DNA of 32,457 nucleotides from an uncultured Roseburia sp. (lineage in GTDB: Bacteria > Bacillota > Clostridia > Lachnospirales > Lachnospiraceae), in the NCBI GenBank assembly GCA_947062675.1, contig CAMSQM010000036.1:1-32457 (forward strand), in the 5' to 3' direction. Under the pieces are notes generated by a model that was not told where the DNA came from, ran no database searches, and saw only the letters and a program-made list of their open reading frames with translations. Of the stretch, positions 1 through 8,294 are shown in pieces. A program made the translations under genes and the position numbers. The first letter of the stretch is position 1; every line of letters starts with the position of its first letter.

Positions 1-1140
1 TTTTCAGTATCCCAATGCTCAATGTCCGGTTTATCATCATCTTATGTTTCCGGTGTCTTTCTTATTCGTCCAATTCCGCCTCGGCATCACGGATGATGTC
101 CTCCGCAGGGTTGCTGATATAGATTGTGCTGTATGTATCCTGCAGCAGCAGAACCGGCCCGGTTCCTGTAAAATTCTCTGTCTGCAGACGGTCTTTGAGT
201 GTCTCGTATGCTGTTTCAATCCCCCGTCCCATATGGTACAGTTCCGCTATCTGCTGGCAGCCGAAGGCTTCCGGTGGCAGGTTTGTAATAAGAACCTCTT
301 CCCCCCTGGCAGCGATACTTTAACCATCCGCAGGGTAATGTGCCCTGGTTCTTCCATCCATTGTCCGATGTCTGTTTCTTTATAATGTCTGATCAGGCTT
401 TTATTCAGATGAATGTCCGCCCATGTATTCGGAGCCGGTAAAGCAGCCTGTTCTTTTTTATAATCACCGGATTTGAGACGTGCCGGGAATGAGGTGTCTT
501 TCTCCATCATCCGGATAAAGGCTGCGGTGGATGGATACCCCCTGTCCATGACAACCGGATACGGCTGTGAAATGCCGGTTGTTTCCCGCACACGGCCAGT
601 TTATTCTTCCGCAAGCCGCATTTCATCGAACTTACATTTACAGCAGTCACTATCCGGAATCATCCAGTTCATTATATCATACAGACATCCAGGGCCTATG
701 GAAGCCCAGGGCTTTGTCCCTTTCCTGCCGGATGTCCCGAATTCTTCCAGGGTTTCCTTTGCAGCAGGGATATTGATCCCTGAACCGTCCGCGGCAGGGA
801 CTAAATATCCGTGGAAGGCAGAAAACCCGAGGGCCGCGTAAAAGTTCCTGTTATGATGATGGCAGAGCTCATAAAAAGCCGGCGGGTTCAGCTTCATACG
901 CTGTTTCAGATAGCTGGGCTTTGATATTTCCATTCCCGGATGTGTGGCTTTCATATAATTTCGTGATTCAGGACTCAGAATAATCCTCCTCCGGCTGATC
1001 ATGGTAAACAGAAGAACTTTCAGCGGCATTTTTCTGTTTCTTATAGAGGAAGACGGATTCCCGTTTCTACAGAAATCAAGGGATTCATCCTGATGAATTA
1101 AACTGATATCATAACAGGTACGTTTTTGAGAGTTTTTCAT
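1..1140 (-). pseudogene. Decayed IS4-family DDE transposase, partial
   Basis: Remnant of an insertion-sequence transposase reading leftward off the window edge. The first aspartate is in AADGSGINIP, followed by GCLYDIMN and KCKFDEMRLAEE; the second is in VVMDRGYPS; the glutamate lies in GIETAYETLKDRL followed by ENFTGTGPVLL. These are hallmarks of IS4-type transposases. Three lesions are visible: an in-frame stop at 601-603 right after MRLAEE, a frameshift near 250-262 (the frame ends at the 247-249 stop while the conserved LYHMGRGIETAYETLK continues in a neighbouring frame), and an in-frame stop at 62-64 after DAEAELDE, beyond which the family-like KHKMMINRTLSIGILK still reads on. The protein is therefore not made in one piece. 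The start at 1140 was chosen because the N-terminus is contiguous from there. The family call is by motif memory; the exact IS name is unknown. Confidence 0.85.
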
Positions 1141-1209
1141 AAAATCACCTGCCTTAAGGGAAAAACATCAGCTATTTACTTTTATTATAAAGATACAGAA
1201 AAAAAGAAC

Positions 1210-1233
1210 CTTTTACAAGTTAATACGTAAAAG
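1210..1233. repeat. Short inverted repeat upstream of the transposase remnant
   Basis: CTTTTAC at 1210-1216 is matched by GTAAAAG at 1227-1233 around a 10-base AT-rich loop. It lies between the tRNA-Gly 3' end and the transposase start. It could be part of the outer end of the old insertion sequence or simply a hairpin. The other element end is outside the window, so no terminal repeat pair or target duplication can be checked here. Confidence 0.35.
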
Positions 1234-1276
1234 ATTCCTTAAATTAATGACATTGTATAAAAAAAGACCTTATAGA

Positions 1277-1346
1277 GCAGACAACGGGAATCGAACCCGC
1301 CTCCTCAGCTTGGGAAGCTGATGTACTACCGATATACTATGTCTGC
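1277..1346 (-). tRNA. tRNA-Gly (anticodon CCC)
   Basis: Reading the minus strand, a 70-nt cloverleaf can be drawn. Acceptor GCAGACA pairs with TGTCTGC; the D stem is GTAT/GTAC; the anticodon stem TCAGC/GCTGA encloses loop TTCCCAA with anticodon CCC; the variable loop is GGAG; the T stem GCGGG/CCCGT carries loop TTCGATT. The 3' CCA is not encoded, so it would be added after transcription. It decodes the GGG glycine codon. It stands alone, with its own promoter just upstream and the decayed insertion sequence just downstream. Confidence 0.95.
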
Positions 1347-1355
1347 ATGTCTTTT

Positions 1356-1383
1356 ATTATAGCGTAAAAGAAAAAAAATGCAA
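1356..1383 (-). promoter_or_regulatory. Promoter of tRNA-Gly
   Basis: On the minus strand TTGCAT (1378-1383) and a perfect TATAAT (1356-1361) are separated by 16 bases. The expected start lies only a few bases before the mature tRNA 5' end at 1346. Read by eye; the -10 box is strong and the -35 box moderate. Confidence 0.6.
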
Positions 1384-1413
1384 GACCTTTTTTAAAAAAA
1401 TTTGAAAAAGGTC
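1384..1413 (-). terminator. Hairpin with T-tract downstream of the glycosyltransferase gene
   Basis: GACCTTTTT (1384-1392) pairs with AAAAAGGTC (1405-1413). On the minus strand the stem is followed by TTGCA and then eight Ts, so it can act as a terminator for transcripts coming from the glycosyltransferase. The stem is AT-rich, and its flank doubles as the -35 region of the tRNA promoter. Confidence 0.5.
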
Positions 1414-1532
1414 CTGTATTTTTCCGGAATGCCGGATATAAGCCGCCCGGGATCAGCGGCGACTGATCTGTGCGATATCGCCTGTGGTTTTGCGGTACTG
1501 TTTTTGAACGGATGCTATCACCGTGGAGATTC

Positions 1533-1617
1533 GCGGCCGGCTCCCTGATCGCGAAGGAAGCCGGCCGCATTGTGGCGGCGACGGGGAAGAGCCGGTAAGG
1601 CCGGTTAAGCCCGGCTC
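1533..1617. repeat. Two adjacent GC-rich stem-loops in a 306-nt spacer
   Basis: The gene-free stretch 1347-1652 holds the tRNA promoter, the AT-rich terminator and these two hairpins. The first has a perfect 10-bp stem, GCGGCCGGCT (1533-1542) with AGCCGGCCGC (1559-1568). After one mismatch it continues with CCT/AGG (1544-1546 with 1555-1557) around an 8-base loop. The second pairs GAGCCGG (1589-1595) with CCGGCTC (1611-1617). Neither is followed by a T-tract on either strand. They may protect the 3' end of the glycosyltransferase mRNA or be a dispersed palindromic repeat. I see no credible ORF here. Confidence 0.5.
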
Positions 1618-1652
1618 TGTGAAAGCGACGGAGGTCCTGCGGAAAGCGGCGG

Positions 1653-2726
1653 TTATAAAAGTCCGCCCGGTATTTTCCAGTCTCTGGAAGCCGCCCTGTA
1701 TTTGTCAAGCTGCATCTCATACTGGCTGATCAGCGCGGTGTCGGGGGAGAGCTTTGCCTTCTCCTCTTCGATCAGGAATTCGTAGCATTCCACAAGGCCC
1801 AGAAGCGGGAGGTCTCCGCTGGTGTGGATGTCCAGAATACTCTCCGTCTCACAGGATGCGTTGTAGAACCACAGGACGGCCTCGTTGTAGTCCCTGCGGG
1901 ACAGGAAATAGGTCCCCAGCTCATAACAGATCTCCGAGCAGGGAGTTGTCAGCATGTCTTTCATGGTCAGCTTGAAGAATTCGTCCCGGTTATCCTCGAG
2001 CCGGTAGACCCGCGCGAGCACGCAGGAGGCTTCTTTGCGGGCGTCATCGCTGAAATCATGTTCAAGAATTGAGCGGAAAATGTGTTTCGCATCCGCAAAA
2101 TCCCGCTTGTCCCCTGTTTTCAGCAGCTCTCTGGCGTACATAGAGCGGATTTTCGGTGAAAAAGTCCCGTCATGTTCAAATATTTTAATAAAAATAGAAA
2201 AATCCCGTTTGCTGTGGAGCGTCTGCGGCCGGTGCAGAATCTCGATGTCGCTGTCGAATACAACGGGCGTCAGACGGACGGTCTCGTGAACCGGATCCAC
2301 CCAGGTGAATGTCCGCAGCCGTCTGAATAATTTGGGACGGTATTCCATGTGGGCGTTGAGCACTGTGTCAAACTCAGTTTCTGTCACATATTTCATCTGC
2401 ACGATCTCTATTTCCGGGAGCAGAAAATTTTTCAGGCGCGTAAACCGCTCACGGTTTTCCGCGTCCAGAATCTCATCCGCGTCTGCGGTGTAGATGTATT
2501 CCATCGTGGCTTTGGAAAATGAAAAATTGCGGGCGGCAGAAAAGTCGCTGGTCCATTTGTAGTCAAAAACTTTCGGGGTGTATTCCGCTGCGATCTGTCT
2601 GGTGCGGTCCGTGGAACCGGTGTCCACGATGATGATTTCGTCCATCAGGTCCGCGATGCTGTCCAGACACTGTGCCAGGACGGCCTCTTCGTTTTTAACG
2701 ATCATACATAAGCTGATTGTTGCCAT
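1653..2726 (-). CDS. Family 2 glycosyltransferase with C-terminal helical repeat region
   Basis: A 357-residue cytoplasmic GT2 enzyme expected to transfer a sugar from a nucleotide donor; the acceptor is unknown. The N-terminal GT-A fold shows the opening ISLCMIVKNEE (residues 4-14), the nucleotide-binding VDTGSTD (34-40) and the metal-binding DAD (82-84). The last 150 or so residues look helical and TPR-like, an arrangement common in Firmicutes GT2 proteins. The ATG start is preceded by GAGGAG at six bases. It stands alone, facing away from the DUF4234 gene; no other sugar genes are nearby, so its target (wall polymer, protein or capsule) cannot be inferred. No membrane segment is evident. 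Confidence 0.85.
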   Translation of the reverse strand: MATISLCMIVKNEEAVLAQCLDSIADLMDEIIIVDTGSTDRTRQIAAEYTPKVFDYKWTSDFSAARNFSFSKATMEYIYTADADEILDAENRERFTRLKNFLLPEIEIVQMKYVTETEFDTVLNAHMEYRPKLFRRLRTFTWVDPVHETVRLTPVVFDSDIEILHRPQTLHSKRDFSIFIKIFEHDGTFSPKIRSMYARELLKTGDKRDFADAKHIFRSILEHDFSDDARKEASCVLARVYRLEDNRDEFFKLTMKDMLTTPCSEICYELGTYFLSRRDYNEAVLWFYNASCETESILDIHTSGDLPLLGLVECYEFLIEEEKAKLSPDTALISQYEMQLDKYRAASRDWKIPGGLL

Positions 2727-2773
2727 AGGGTTCTCCTCGTCTGTGGAAAAGTTACAGAGTTCTTATTAGTATC

Positions 2774-2802
2774 ATCATACCGCAGGATCAGGGGAGAAGC
2801 AA
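2774..2802 (-). promoter_or_regulatory. Possible promoter of the glycosyltransferase gene
   Basis: Minus-strand TTGCTT (2797-2802) and TATGAT (2774-2779) lie 17 bases apart, about 50 bases upstream of the ATG at 2726. The -10 is good and the -35 weak. Confidence 0.4.
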
Positions 2803-2882
2803 ATGGAAAAAGAAAAAATGATTACCTGTTATCCGGCCGCCCTGGGCTGTTGTAAAAAATAAACAAATCCGTTTCCGGGATA

Positions 2883-2911
2883 TAGACAAAAATGCCGCGC
2901 ATTGATATAAT
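2883..2911 (+). promoter_or_regulatory. Promoter of the DUF4234-DUF2752 pair
   Basis: TAGACA (2883-2888) and TATAAT (2906-2911) are spaced by 17 bases, followed by a GAGGAG ribosome site and the ATG at 2944. Confidence 0.7.
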
Positions 2912-2943
2912 GTAAAAAATATATACAGAGGAGATATAGCGTT

Positions 2944-3282
2944 ATGATTCAACAGAGAAACATTGCAGTCTGCATCATTCTGTCTCTCGTCACGTGCGGG
3001 ATTTACAACATTTACTGGTTTATCTGCCTGACAAACGATACGAACACGGCGTCCGGCACATTTGCCACCTCTGGCGGCACGGCGTTTCTTCTGACGCTGA
3101 TCACCTGCAACATTTACGGCCTTTACTGGGCGTATAAGCAGGGTGAGAAGATTGATGAGGCAAAGCGTCAGCGCGGGATACCGTCAGACAGCAGCGGGGT
3201 TTTGTATCTGGTCTTACAGCTTTTCGGGCTGGGGATTGTTGCAAATGCACTCATGCAGAATGAGCTGAACAATCTGGCTTAG
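2944..3282 (+). CDS. DUF4234 small membrane protein
   Basis: A 112-residue protein of the DUF4234 type, whose function is unknown. The family signature is seen near the N-terminus: an RN start, a hydrophobic stretch and TCGIYNIYW (around residues 18-26). It is followed by a second hydrophobic stretch with TCNIYGLYW, so the protein contains two related TCxIYxxYW halves. A third hydrophobic segment (VLYLVLQLFGLGIVANAL) precedes a short tail ending in LNNLA. It is expected in the cytoplasmic membrane. It has its own promoter and is followed two bases later by the DUF2752 gene, suggesting co-translation. Such proteins often neighbour other small envelope proteins; no catalytic role is claimed. 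Confidence 0.85.
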   Translation: MIQQRNIAVCIILSLVTCGIYNIYWFICLTNDTNTASGTFATSGGTAFLLTLITCNIYGLYWAYKQGEKIDEAKRQRGIPSDSSGVLYLVLQLFGLGIVANALMQNELNNLA

Positions 3283-3284
3283 AA

Positions 3285-3662
3285 GTGCGGAAGCGTCTGC
3301 GGAAGGTGTTTTTGTGTGCGGCAGCAGCTGTGGTGGCAGGATACCTGTACGGCGGGTTTGTGGAGCGGACAGGAATTGCGGTTCCCTGTGTGTTCCGGCT
3401 TCTGACAGGGTGGAAGTGTCCGGGGTGCGGCGTGACGCAGATGTGTATTGCGTGGATGCATATGGATATCCGCGCGGCTTTTGAAGGCAATCAGATGCTG
3501 TGTGTGCTCACACCGGTGCTGGCCATCGTTTTTCTGAATTATGTGGTTTTCTATGTCAGAACGGGACAGTGGCGGATGGGACGGCTTTCGACAGGAGTTG
3601 TCTACGGCAGCGCAGCACTGCTGCTGCTGTTTGCTGTATATAGAAATCTGGCTGGAATTTAA
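3285..3662 (+). CDS. DUF2752 membrane protein with CPGCG motif
   Basis: A 125-residue membrane protein matching DUF2752 by its signature WKCPGCGVTQMCIAW around residues 44-58, a paired-cysteine motif between hydrophobic segments. Three hydrophobic stretches are visible: residues 8-22, a long segment after the motif (LCVLTPVLAIVFLNYVVFYV), and VVYGSAALLLLFAVY near the end. The start is a GTG two bases after the upstream stop, without a clear ribosome site, so translation is probably coupled to the DUF4234 gene; internal GTG codons remain possible starts. The molecular function is unknown. The last gene of this short operon, it is followed by a good terminator. Confidence 0.8.
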   Translation: MRKRLRKVFLCAAAAVVAGYLYGGFVERTGIAVPCVFRLLTGWKCPGCGVTQMCIAWMHMDIRAAFEGNQMLCVLTPVLAIVFLNYVVFYVRTGQWRMGRLSTGVVYGSAALLLLFAVYRNLAGI

Positions 3663-3677
3663 TGAGGGTGTCAGGAG

Positions 3678-3714
3678 AAGAGAATTTGTGGGATATGCCG
3701 CGATTCTCTTTTTC
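3678..3714 (+). terminator. Rho-independent terminator after the DUF2752 gene
   Basis: AAGAGAAT (3678-3685) pairs with ATTCTCTT (3703-3710), with TGTGG/CCGCG extending the stem inward to a short GATATG loop, followed by a T run. It separates the DUF2752 gene from the large muramidase. Confidence 0.75.
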
Positions 3715-3722
3715 TGATTTCT

Positions 3723-3751
3723 TAATTTTTTTAAAATAGATGAGATATAAT
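3723..3751 (+). promoter_or_regulatory. Promoter region of the FN3-GH25 muramidase gene
   Basis: A perfect TATAAT lies at 3746-3751 in an AT-rich tract; the -35 region (around 3723-3728) is weak. Its position means the upstream ATG at 3740 would lie inside the promoter, which supports the start at 3803. Confidence 0.5.
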
Positions 3752-3802
3752 AATGATTTTTCTGGAAAATGTGGTAAAATGAGGGCAGAAAAGGGAGGTC
3801 AT

Positions 3803-6800
3803 ATGTTTATGAGGAGAAAAGCGGAACGAATGAGGCGGAGTGTCAGCCGATGTGTCAGCCTTGTAATGGCAGTGACCATGGTTTTCTGTTCGGATGCAAC
3901 CGGATATGCCGCGCAGATATCGCGGAATCCGGAGTCTGGGACAGAGGCTGCAGAAAATACAGAAGATAGCATGCGGATTGCCGGATCTGTCCTGAAAGGG
4001 GCGGAAAATGCCCCGTCGGAACAGGACAGGGATTCCGGGACGGGCCTGACGGAGACAGAGCCGGGGCCTGGGGAATCAGAATCCGCAGAGTCAGAAGCGG
4101 GTTCCGTGGATCCGGGCACGGAAGCGGAGACGGGTTCCGGCGGGAATGAGCCGGGGTCCGCAGAGACGGAGGAGGCTTCATCAGAACCGGCCCCCACGGA
4201 GACGGAGGAGGCTTCATCAGAACCGGCCCCCACGGAGACGGAGGAGGTTTCGCCGGAACCGGGGCCCGCAGAAGCGGAAGAGGAATCGACAGAAGAGGTT
4301 TCGCCGGAACCGACGGAAGCAGAAGGGGTTCCGTCAGAGCCGGAACCGGCGGATACGGAAGAAGCTCCGTCAGAACCGGAATCCACCGGACAGCCGGACG
4401 ACGCAGATCAGGGAGAAGGAGCCGGTGCGGATTCTGAGTCCGGAAGCACTCCGGCGGGAGAGGAGCTGCCTGGGACAGAATCCGGAACAGGAAATGCCGG
4501 GTCTGAAGACGACGGCGGCCCGCAGACGGAGGAGGAGACCAAAGGAGCGGAAGTGCCGGCGGCGGTCCGGCTGGAGCGCACCTGTGAGCTGATGGATATC
4601 GGTCAGACGATAAAGCTTCCGGGGTATACGTTTGTGGATGCAGCGCCGGAAAATCCCGCGGTCACCTGGACGGTGGAAGATATGGGTAATGTGGTTCTTG
4701 ATGCAGCTGCCGGGACAGTACGGGCAGTGAAGGCGGGGATTGCATTTATAAAACTGCAGTTCGTGCAGGCTCCGGATGTATCGGCGGTGTTTCAGGTGGT
4801 GGTCCGTCCGGAAGCTCCGGCTTCAGTGTCCGCGTTCCCGCAGGACTACCGGTCAGTGCGTATGGAGTGGTCGGAAGTGCCGGAAGCGGAGGGATATCTG
4901 ATCCTGCGCAGGGCAGAAAAAGAGGGAACATACACACAGGTGGCGGATATACCGGCAGGAGGGACGCCGGGGTATGTGGACAGCGGACTTCTGACAGGGA
5001 GAAATTACGCATACCAGATTGCGGCTTATGTCACTTATAAAGATGAAAACGGCGTGCTCCGGTATGCGGAATCGACACGGAAAGCGACGGTCACAGCGCA
5101 GCCGCAGCTCGGCAGGGTTGAGATTAAGGGAGCGCAGCCGGTCAGCGCGGTCAGCGCGGAGATTAACTGGGAACCACTGGACGGGGCTGACGGGTATACG
5201 GTTTACCGCGCGGAAGGCGGTAGCGCGGACTTTTCGGAGGCGGGAACAGTCACGGGAAATGCGACGTCGTACACGGACAGTGCGCTGCGGGCAGGGCTGG
5301 TTTACCGGTACACGGTGGCAGGTTACCGCCTCCTCGAGGGCAGCAGGGTGTACGGGGAGGAATCAGATGAGGCTACGGTAAAGCCGGTTCCACAGGCGCC
5401 GGAGCTTTCCGTATCCCTTCCCGATTACAGGTCCGTGCGCCTTAGCTGGAAGCGGGTTGAGGGAGCAGACGGATATGAGATTGTCAGGAAAGTCAGTGGG
5501 AACAGTACCTTTAAGAAAGTAAAGACGATTCAGAAGGGAAGCACGAAAAAATGGACCGATAACGGAGTTGATACCGGGACGAAGTATGTGTACAGGATAC
5601 GGGCGTTTCAGAAAGTTGGAAACAGCACTATCTGGAGCGACTATTCTGCGGAACAAAAGATCACGCCGACGCTCGCGGCGCCCACAGTGACGCTTCGCGC
5701 GGCGGAATATAACAGCCTTACCGTTACCTGGAATAAGATCAGCGGGGCGCAGAGTTACCGGATTTACCGCGCGACGAGCCTGAAGGGGACCTATAAACTC
5801 ATCAAAAGCGTAAAGGGAAATAAGACATTCAGTTATACCAATACAAGGCTGAAGCCGGGAAATACGTACTATTACAAAGTATGTGCCTGCCGTACGGTGG
5901 ACGGGGAGACTGTGAACGGAATCCGGTCGGAAGCGGCATCGTCACAGGTAATTCCGGGAGCACCGGAGCTTCGGGCGGAGGCGGCGGGGGCGACGGCCGT
6001 CCGGCTGACCTGGAATAAGGTGGAGCTTCCGGCAAAAGGCTGTGGTTATTATGTATATCAGATTGTGAACGGAAAAGAGGAAAAGCTTGCGACCTGCAAA
6101 AAATCCGCGGCTTCCTATGTTGTGGAAGGACTGGACTGGGGACAGAAATACTCGTTTAAGGTGGCAGCGTATGTGAAAAACAGTAAAGGCCGTGCGGTGC
6201 GGGGAATGGACTCCAATGTGCTGATCGCGTCGCCGGAGCTGCTTCCGGTTGAAATCCAGTCTGTGGAGCCGTCCGTGAAAGGGATGCAGATTGTCTGGAG
6301 CGCCACGGAGGATGAGGACGAGGATACATACCTGATTTACCGTTCCAGATCTGAGAAATCAGGATATAAGCAGATCGGAAAGGTGCAGAGACGGGCGGGG
6401 ACGAAGGTTCATTCCTTTGAGGATAAAGAGGTGTCCGTCGGAAAGCGTTATTATTATAAAATACGCTGTGAGAAAGCAGTTTCCGGCAAAAAAAATGCAA
6501 AATCAGATTATTCCGAGGTGGAGAGTGCCGTGGCGGCGCCGCCCGCGCCTGTGGTGACGCTGAAAAGTGAGACGAGTACCAGTATAAAGCTTTCGTGGAA
6601 AGCGGTGAAGGGGACTTCTTCCGGCGGCTATGTCGTATACCGGAGCACTTCCGAAAATGGGAAATATGCGAGTATCAAAAAGATCAACAAGCGCACCACG
6701 ACGTCCTTTATCGACAAGGGACTGACAATCGGGGAAACTTATTTCTATAAAGTGCGCGCGTATTGTATGGTGAACAGCAAAGAGGTTTACGGACCGTATT

Positions 6801-8194
6801 CGGATGTGCGATCACAGAAAGTTGTGCCTGCGACGCCGGAGATTGAGGTAAAACCGGTCGACTATACAACCATCAGCATTTCCTGGAAAAAAGTGGAGGG
6901 CTGTGACGGGTACCAGATTTACAAATCGGCGGCGGCAGACGGGACATTTAAAAAGGCAGGAACGGTTTCTGCGTCAAAGACATCTTATGAAGATAAAAAA
7001 GTGACGATCGGCGTTGCTTCCTATTATAAAGTGCGCGCCTATTGCAGTAAAAACGGGAAAAAGGTGTATGGCAGTTATTCTGCGGTAAAGGGGGCTGTTC
7101 CGGTTCTGACAAAACCGACGGACCTGAAGGCGGAAATGACCGGCGATACCCAGGTGAAGCTGACCTGGAAAGCAGTTCCCGGCGCGGAAACCTATACAAT
7201 CCTGCGGGGGACTTCCCTGAACGGAACATTCCGGATTGCCAGTGAGATCTGCAATACCAATACGTTTACCGATAACAATGCGGTGGCCGGAAATACGTAT
7301 TACTATAAATTGTATGCGGTGAGGGGAGAGGCGAGAAGTGAGATGTCGGATGCGGTGGCGGCCACGCCGTCGGCCCTCACAGTCAGCGTGACAGAAGTAC
7401 TGATTAAGACAGGGAGCAGCGTCAAAGTGACGGCGACTGCAAATCCGGCGTCTGTCATAGCATGGACATCCGACAATCCGGCGATTGCGATGGTCACGTC
7501 CGACGGTGTTATATACGGCGTCAGAGCCGGAACCACAAAGGTAAATGCGATTGCCAACGGGATTAAAAAAGTTGTCAACGTGACGGTCCGTGACAGAATC
7601 GATCTGAAAGGTCCTGATATTTCGAGCGATAACGGCACCGTTGATTTTCAGGCGGTCAGGGCATCCGGTCACGAATATGTGATGCTGCGCATCAGCAACG
7701 GAACGACTGCGGATCCGGCCTTTGAGACGAATTTCATAAACGCGAAAGCGGCGGGGCTTAAGGTGGGAGTCTACTGCTACGCCAGAGCGAGGACTGCAAA
7801 GGAGGCGGAGGCAGAGGCGTCAAAAGTGCTGCAGCTGTTAAACGGAAGAGCGCTCGATTATCCGGTGGTGTATGATATGGAAGAACAGACGCTGCTTTAC
7901 GGGCTGAGCAATAAGATCAGAAGCGGGAACCTTGAGGCATTCCGCAATACCATTGTCAATGCCGGAAAGCAATATAAGTTTGCGCTGCGTGCGACGACAG
8001 AATGGCTGACAACCTATCTTGAGAATGAACGGCTGACAGGTGTGAATCTCTGGGTGATTAATCACAGGGACGCCGCGCTCGGACACGGGTATACCGGCAA
8101 AGGAACGGTTATCATGTGGCAGTATACGGATAAAGGAACAGTCAGCGGGATAAACGGTAATGTGGATCTGAGCTTCAGTTACGTGGCGTATTAG
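3803..8194 (+). CDS. Secreted GH25 muramidase with acidic stalk and nine FN3 modules
   Basis: A 1463-residue secreted protein predicted to cleave the N-acetylmuramyl-beta-1,4-glucosamine bond of peptidoglycan. Order of parts: basic start MFMRRKAERMRR and signal peptide ending near GYAA (about 37); a Glu/Pro/Ser/Thr-rich stretch (about 43-253); an Ig-like module with TWTVEDMG (about 255-335); nine consecutive FN3-like modules (about 335-1190), each with a W and a YYYKV/YRI-type strand; a Big_2 module (about 1191-1265); and a C-terminal GH25 domain (about 1268-1463) with GPDISSDNG, the acidic pair in VYDMEEQ, and WQYTDKGTVSGINGNVD. No LPXTG anchor or wall-binding repeat is seen; the FN3 array may hold the enzyme on the surface or on glycans. 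ATG 3803 was chosen for its GGGAGG site at five bases. Confidence 0.9.
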   Translation: MFMRRKAERMRRSVSRCVSLVMAVTMVFCSDATGYAAQISRNPESGTEAAENTEDSMRIAGSVLKGAENAPSEQDRDSGTGLTETEPGPGESESAESEAGSVDPGTEAETGSGGNEPGSAETEEASSEPAPTETEEASSEPAPTETEEVSPEPGPAEAEEESTEEVSPEPTEAEGVPSEPEPADTEEAPSEPESTGQPDDADQGEGAGADSESGSTPAGEELPGTESGTGNAGSEDDGGPQTEEETKGAEVPAAVRLERTCELMDIGQTIKLPGYTFVDAAPENPAVTWTVEDMGNVVLDAAAGTVRAVKAGIAFIKLQFVQAPDVSAVFQVVVRPEAPASVSAFPQDYRSVRMEWSEVPEAEGYLILRRAEKEGTYTQVADIPAGGTPGYVDSGLLTGRNYAYQIAAYVTYKDENGVLRYAESTRKATVTAQPQLGRVEIKGAQPVSAVSAEINWEPLDGADGYTVYRAEGGSADFSEAGTVTGNATSYTDSALRAGLVYRYTVAGYRLLEGSRVYGEESDEATVKPVPQAPELSVSLPDYRSVRLSWKRVEGADGYEIVRKVSGNSTFKKVKTIQKGSTKKWTDNGVDTGTKYVYRIRAFQKVGNSTIWSDYSAEQKITPTLAAPTVTLRAAEYNSLTVTWNKISGAQSYRIYRATSLKGTYKLIKSVKGNKTFSYTNTRLKPGNTYYYKVCACRTVDGETVNGIRSEAASSQVIPGAPELRAEAAGATAVRLTWNKVELPAKGCGYYVYQIVNGKEEKLATCKKSAASYVVEGLDWGQKYSFKVAAYVKNSKGRAVRGMDSNVLIASPELLPVEIQSVEPSVKGMQIVWSATEDEDEDTYLIYRSRSEKSGYKQIGKVQRRAGTKVHSFEDKEVSVGKRYYYKIRCEKAVSGKKNAKSDYSEVESAVAAPPAPVVTLKSETSTSIKLSWKAVKGTSSGGYVVYRSTSENGKYASIKKINKRTTTSFIDKGLTIGETYFYKVRAYCMVNSKEVYGPYSDVRSQKVVPATPEIEVKPVDYTTISISWKKVEGCDGYQIYKSAAADGTFKKAGTVSASKTSYEDKKVTIGVASYYKVRAYCSKNGKKVYGSYSAVKGAVPVLTKPTDLKAEMTGDTQVKLTWKAVPGAETYTILRGTSLNGTFRIASEICNTNTFTDNNAVAGNTYYYKLYAVRGEARSEMSDAVAATPSALTVSVTEVLIKTGSSVKVTATANPASVIAWTSDNPAIAMVTSDGVIYGVRAGTTKVNAIANGIKKVVNVTVRDRIDLKGPDISSDNGTVDFQAVRASGHEYVMLRISNGTTADPAFETNFINAKAAGLKVGVYCYARARTAKEAEAEASKVLQLLNGRALDYPVVYDMEEQTLLYGLSNKIRSGNLEAFRNTIVNAGKQYKFALRATTEWLTTYLENERLTGVNLWVINHRDAALGHGYTGKGTVIMWQYTDKGTVSGINGNVDLSFSYVAY
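4163..4234 (+). repeat. Two identical 36-bp repeats in the acidic stalk
   Basis: A 36-base unit beginning GAGACGGAGGAGGCTTCATC occurs twice in perfect tandem (4163-4198 and 4199-4234). A third copy starts at 4235 and diverges after about 12 bases. Each unit encodes 12 residues (ETEEASSEPAPT), so unit loss or gain would keep the reading frame and change stalk length. Confidence 0.9.
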
Positions 8195-8234
8195 AAACAT
8201 TACATATAAAAAGTGTTTCAGGTCTGGAAACGGA

Positions 8235-8265
8235 AAATGGACTGCCCGTGCGTGGCAGTCCATTT
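8235..8265 (+). terminator. 12-bp hairpin between two secreted lysozyme genes
   Basis: AAATGGACTGCC (8235-8246) pairs perfectly with GGCAGTCCATTT (8254-8265) around a 7-base loop. Only three Ts follow, so termination may be partial, or the hairpin may act as an mRNA 3' stabiliser or processing site. The next gene starts 29 bases later and has no obvious promoter of its own. Confidence 0.6.
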
Positions 8266-8294
8266 AAGCGGCAGACGGAGAAAGCGAGGATAAG

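Noticed and set aside
1523-1729. 68-codon frame in the hairpin-rich spacer
   Set aside because: It runs through both palindromes and into the glycosyltransferase end on the opposite strand; no ribosome site or recognisable pattern.
3740-3802. Upstream ATG giving a 21-residue longer FN3-GH25 protein
   Set aside because: It overlaps the TATAAT at 3746-3751 and lacks a ribosome site; the ATG at 3803 has GGGAGG and starts a normal signal peptide.
4146-4592. Arginine-rich plus-strand frame inside the muramidase gene
   Set aside because: A shifted reading of the Glu/Pro/Ser-rich repeats; its Arg-rich composition is an artefact of the codons used.
6974-7672. Minus-strand open frame of about 230 codons opposite the muramidase
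   Set aside because: Antisense shadow of the FN3, Big_2 and GH25 coding sequence; no ribosome site or motif.
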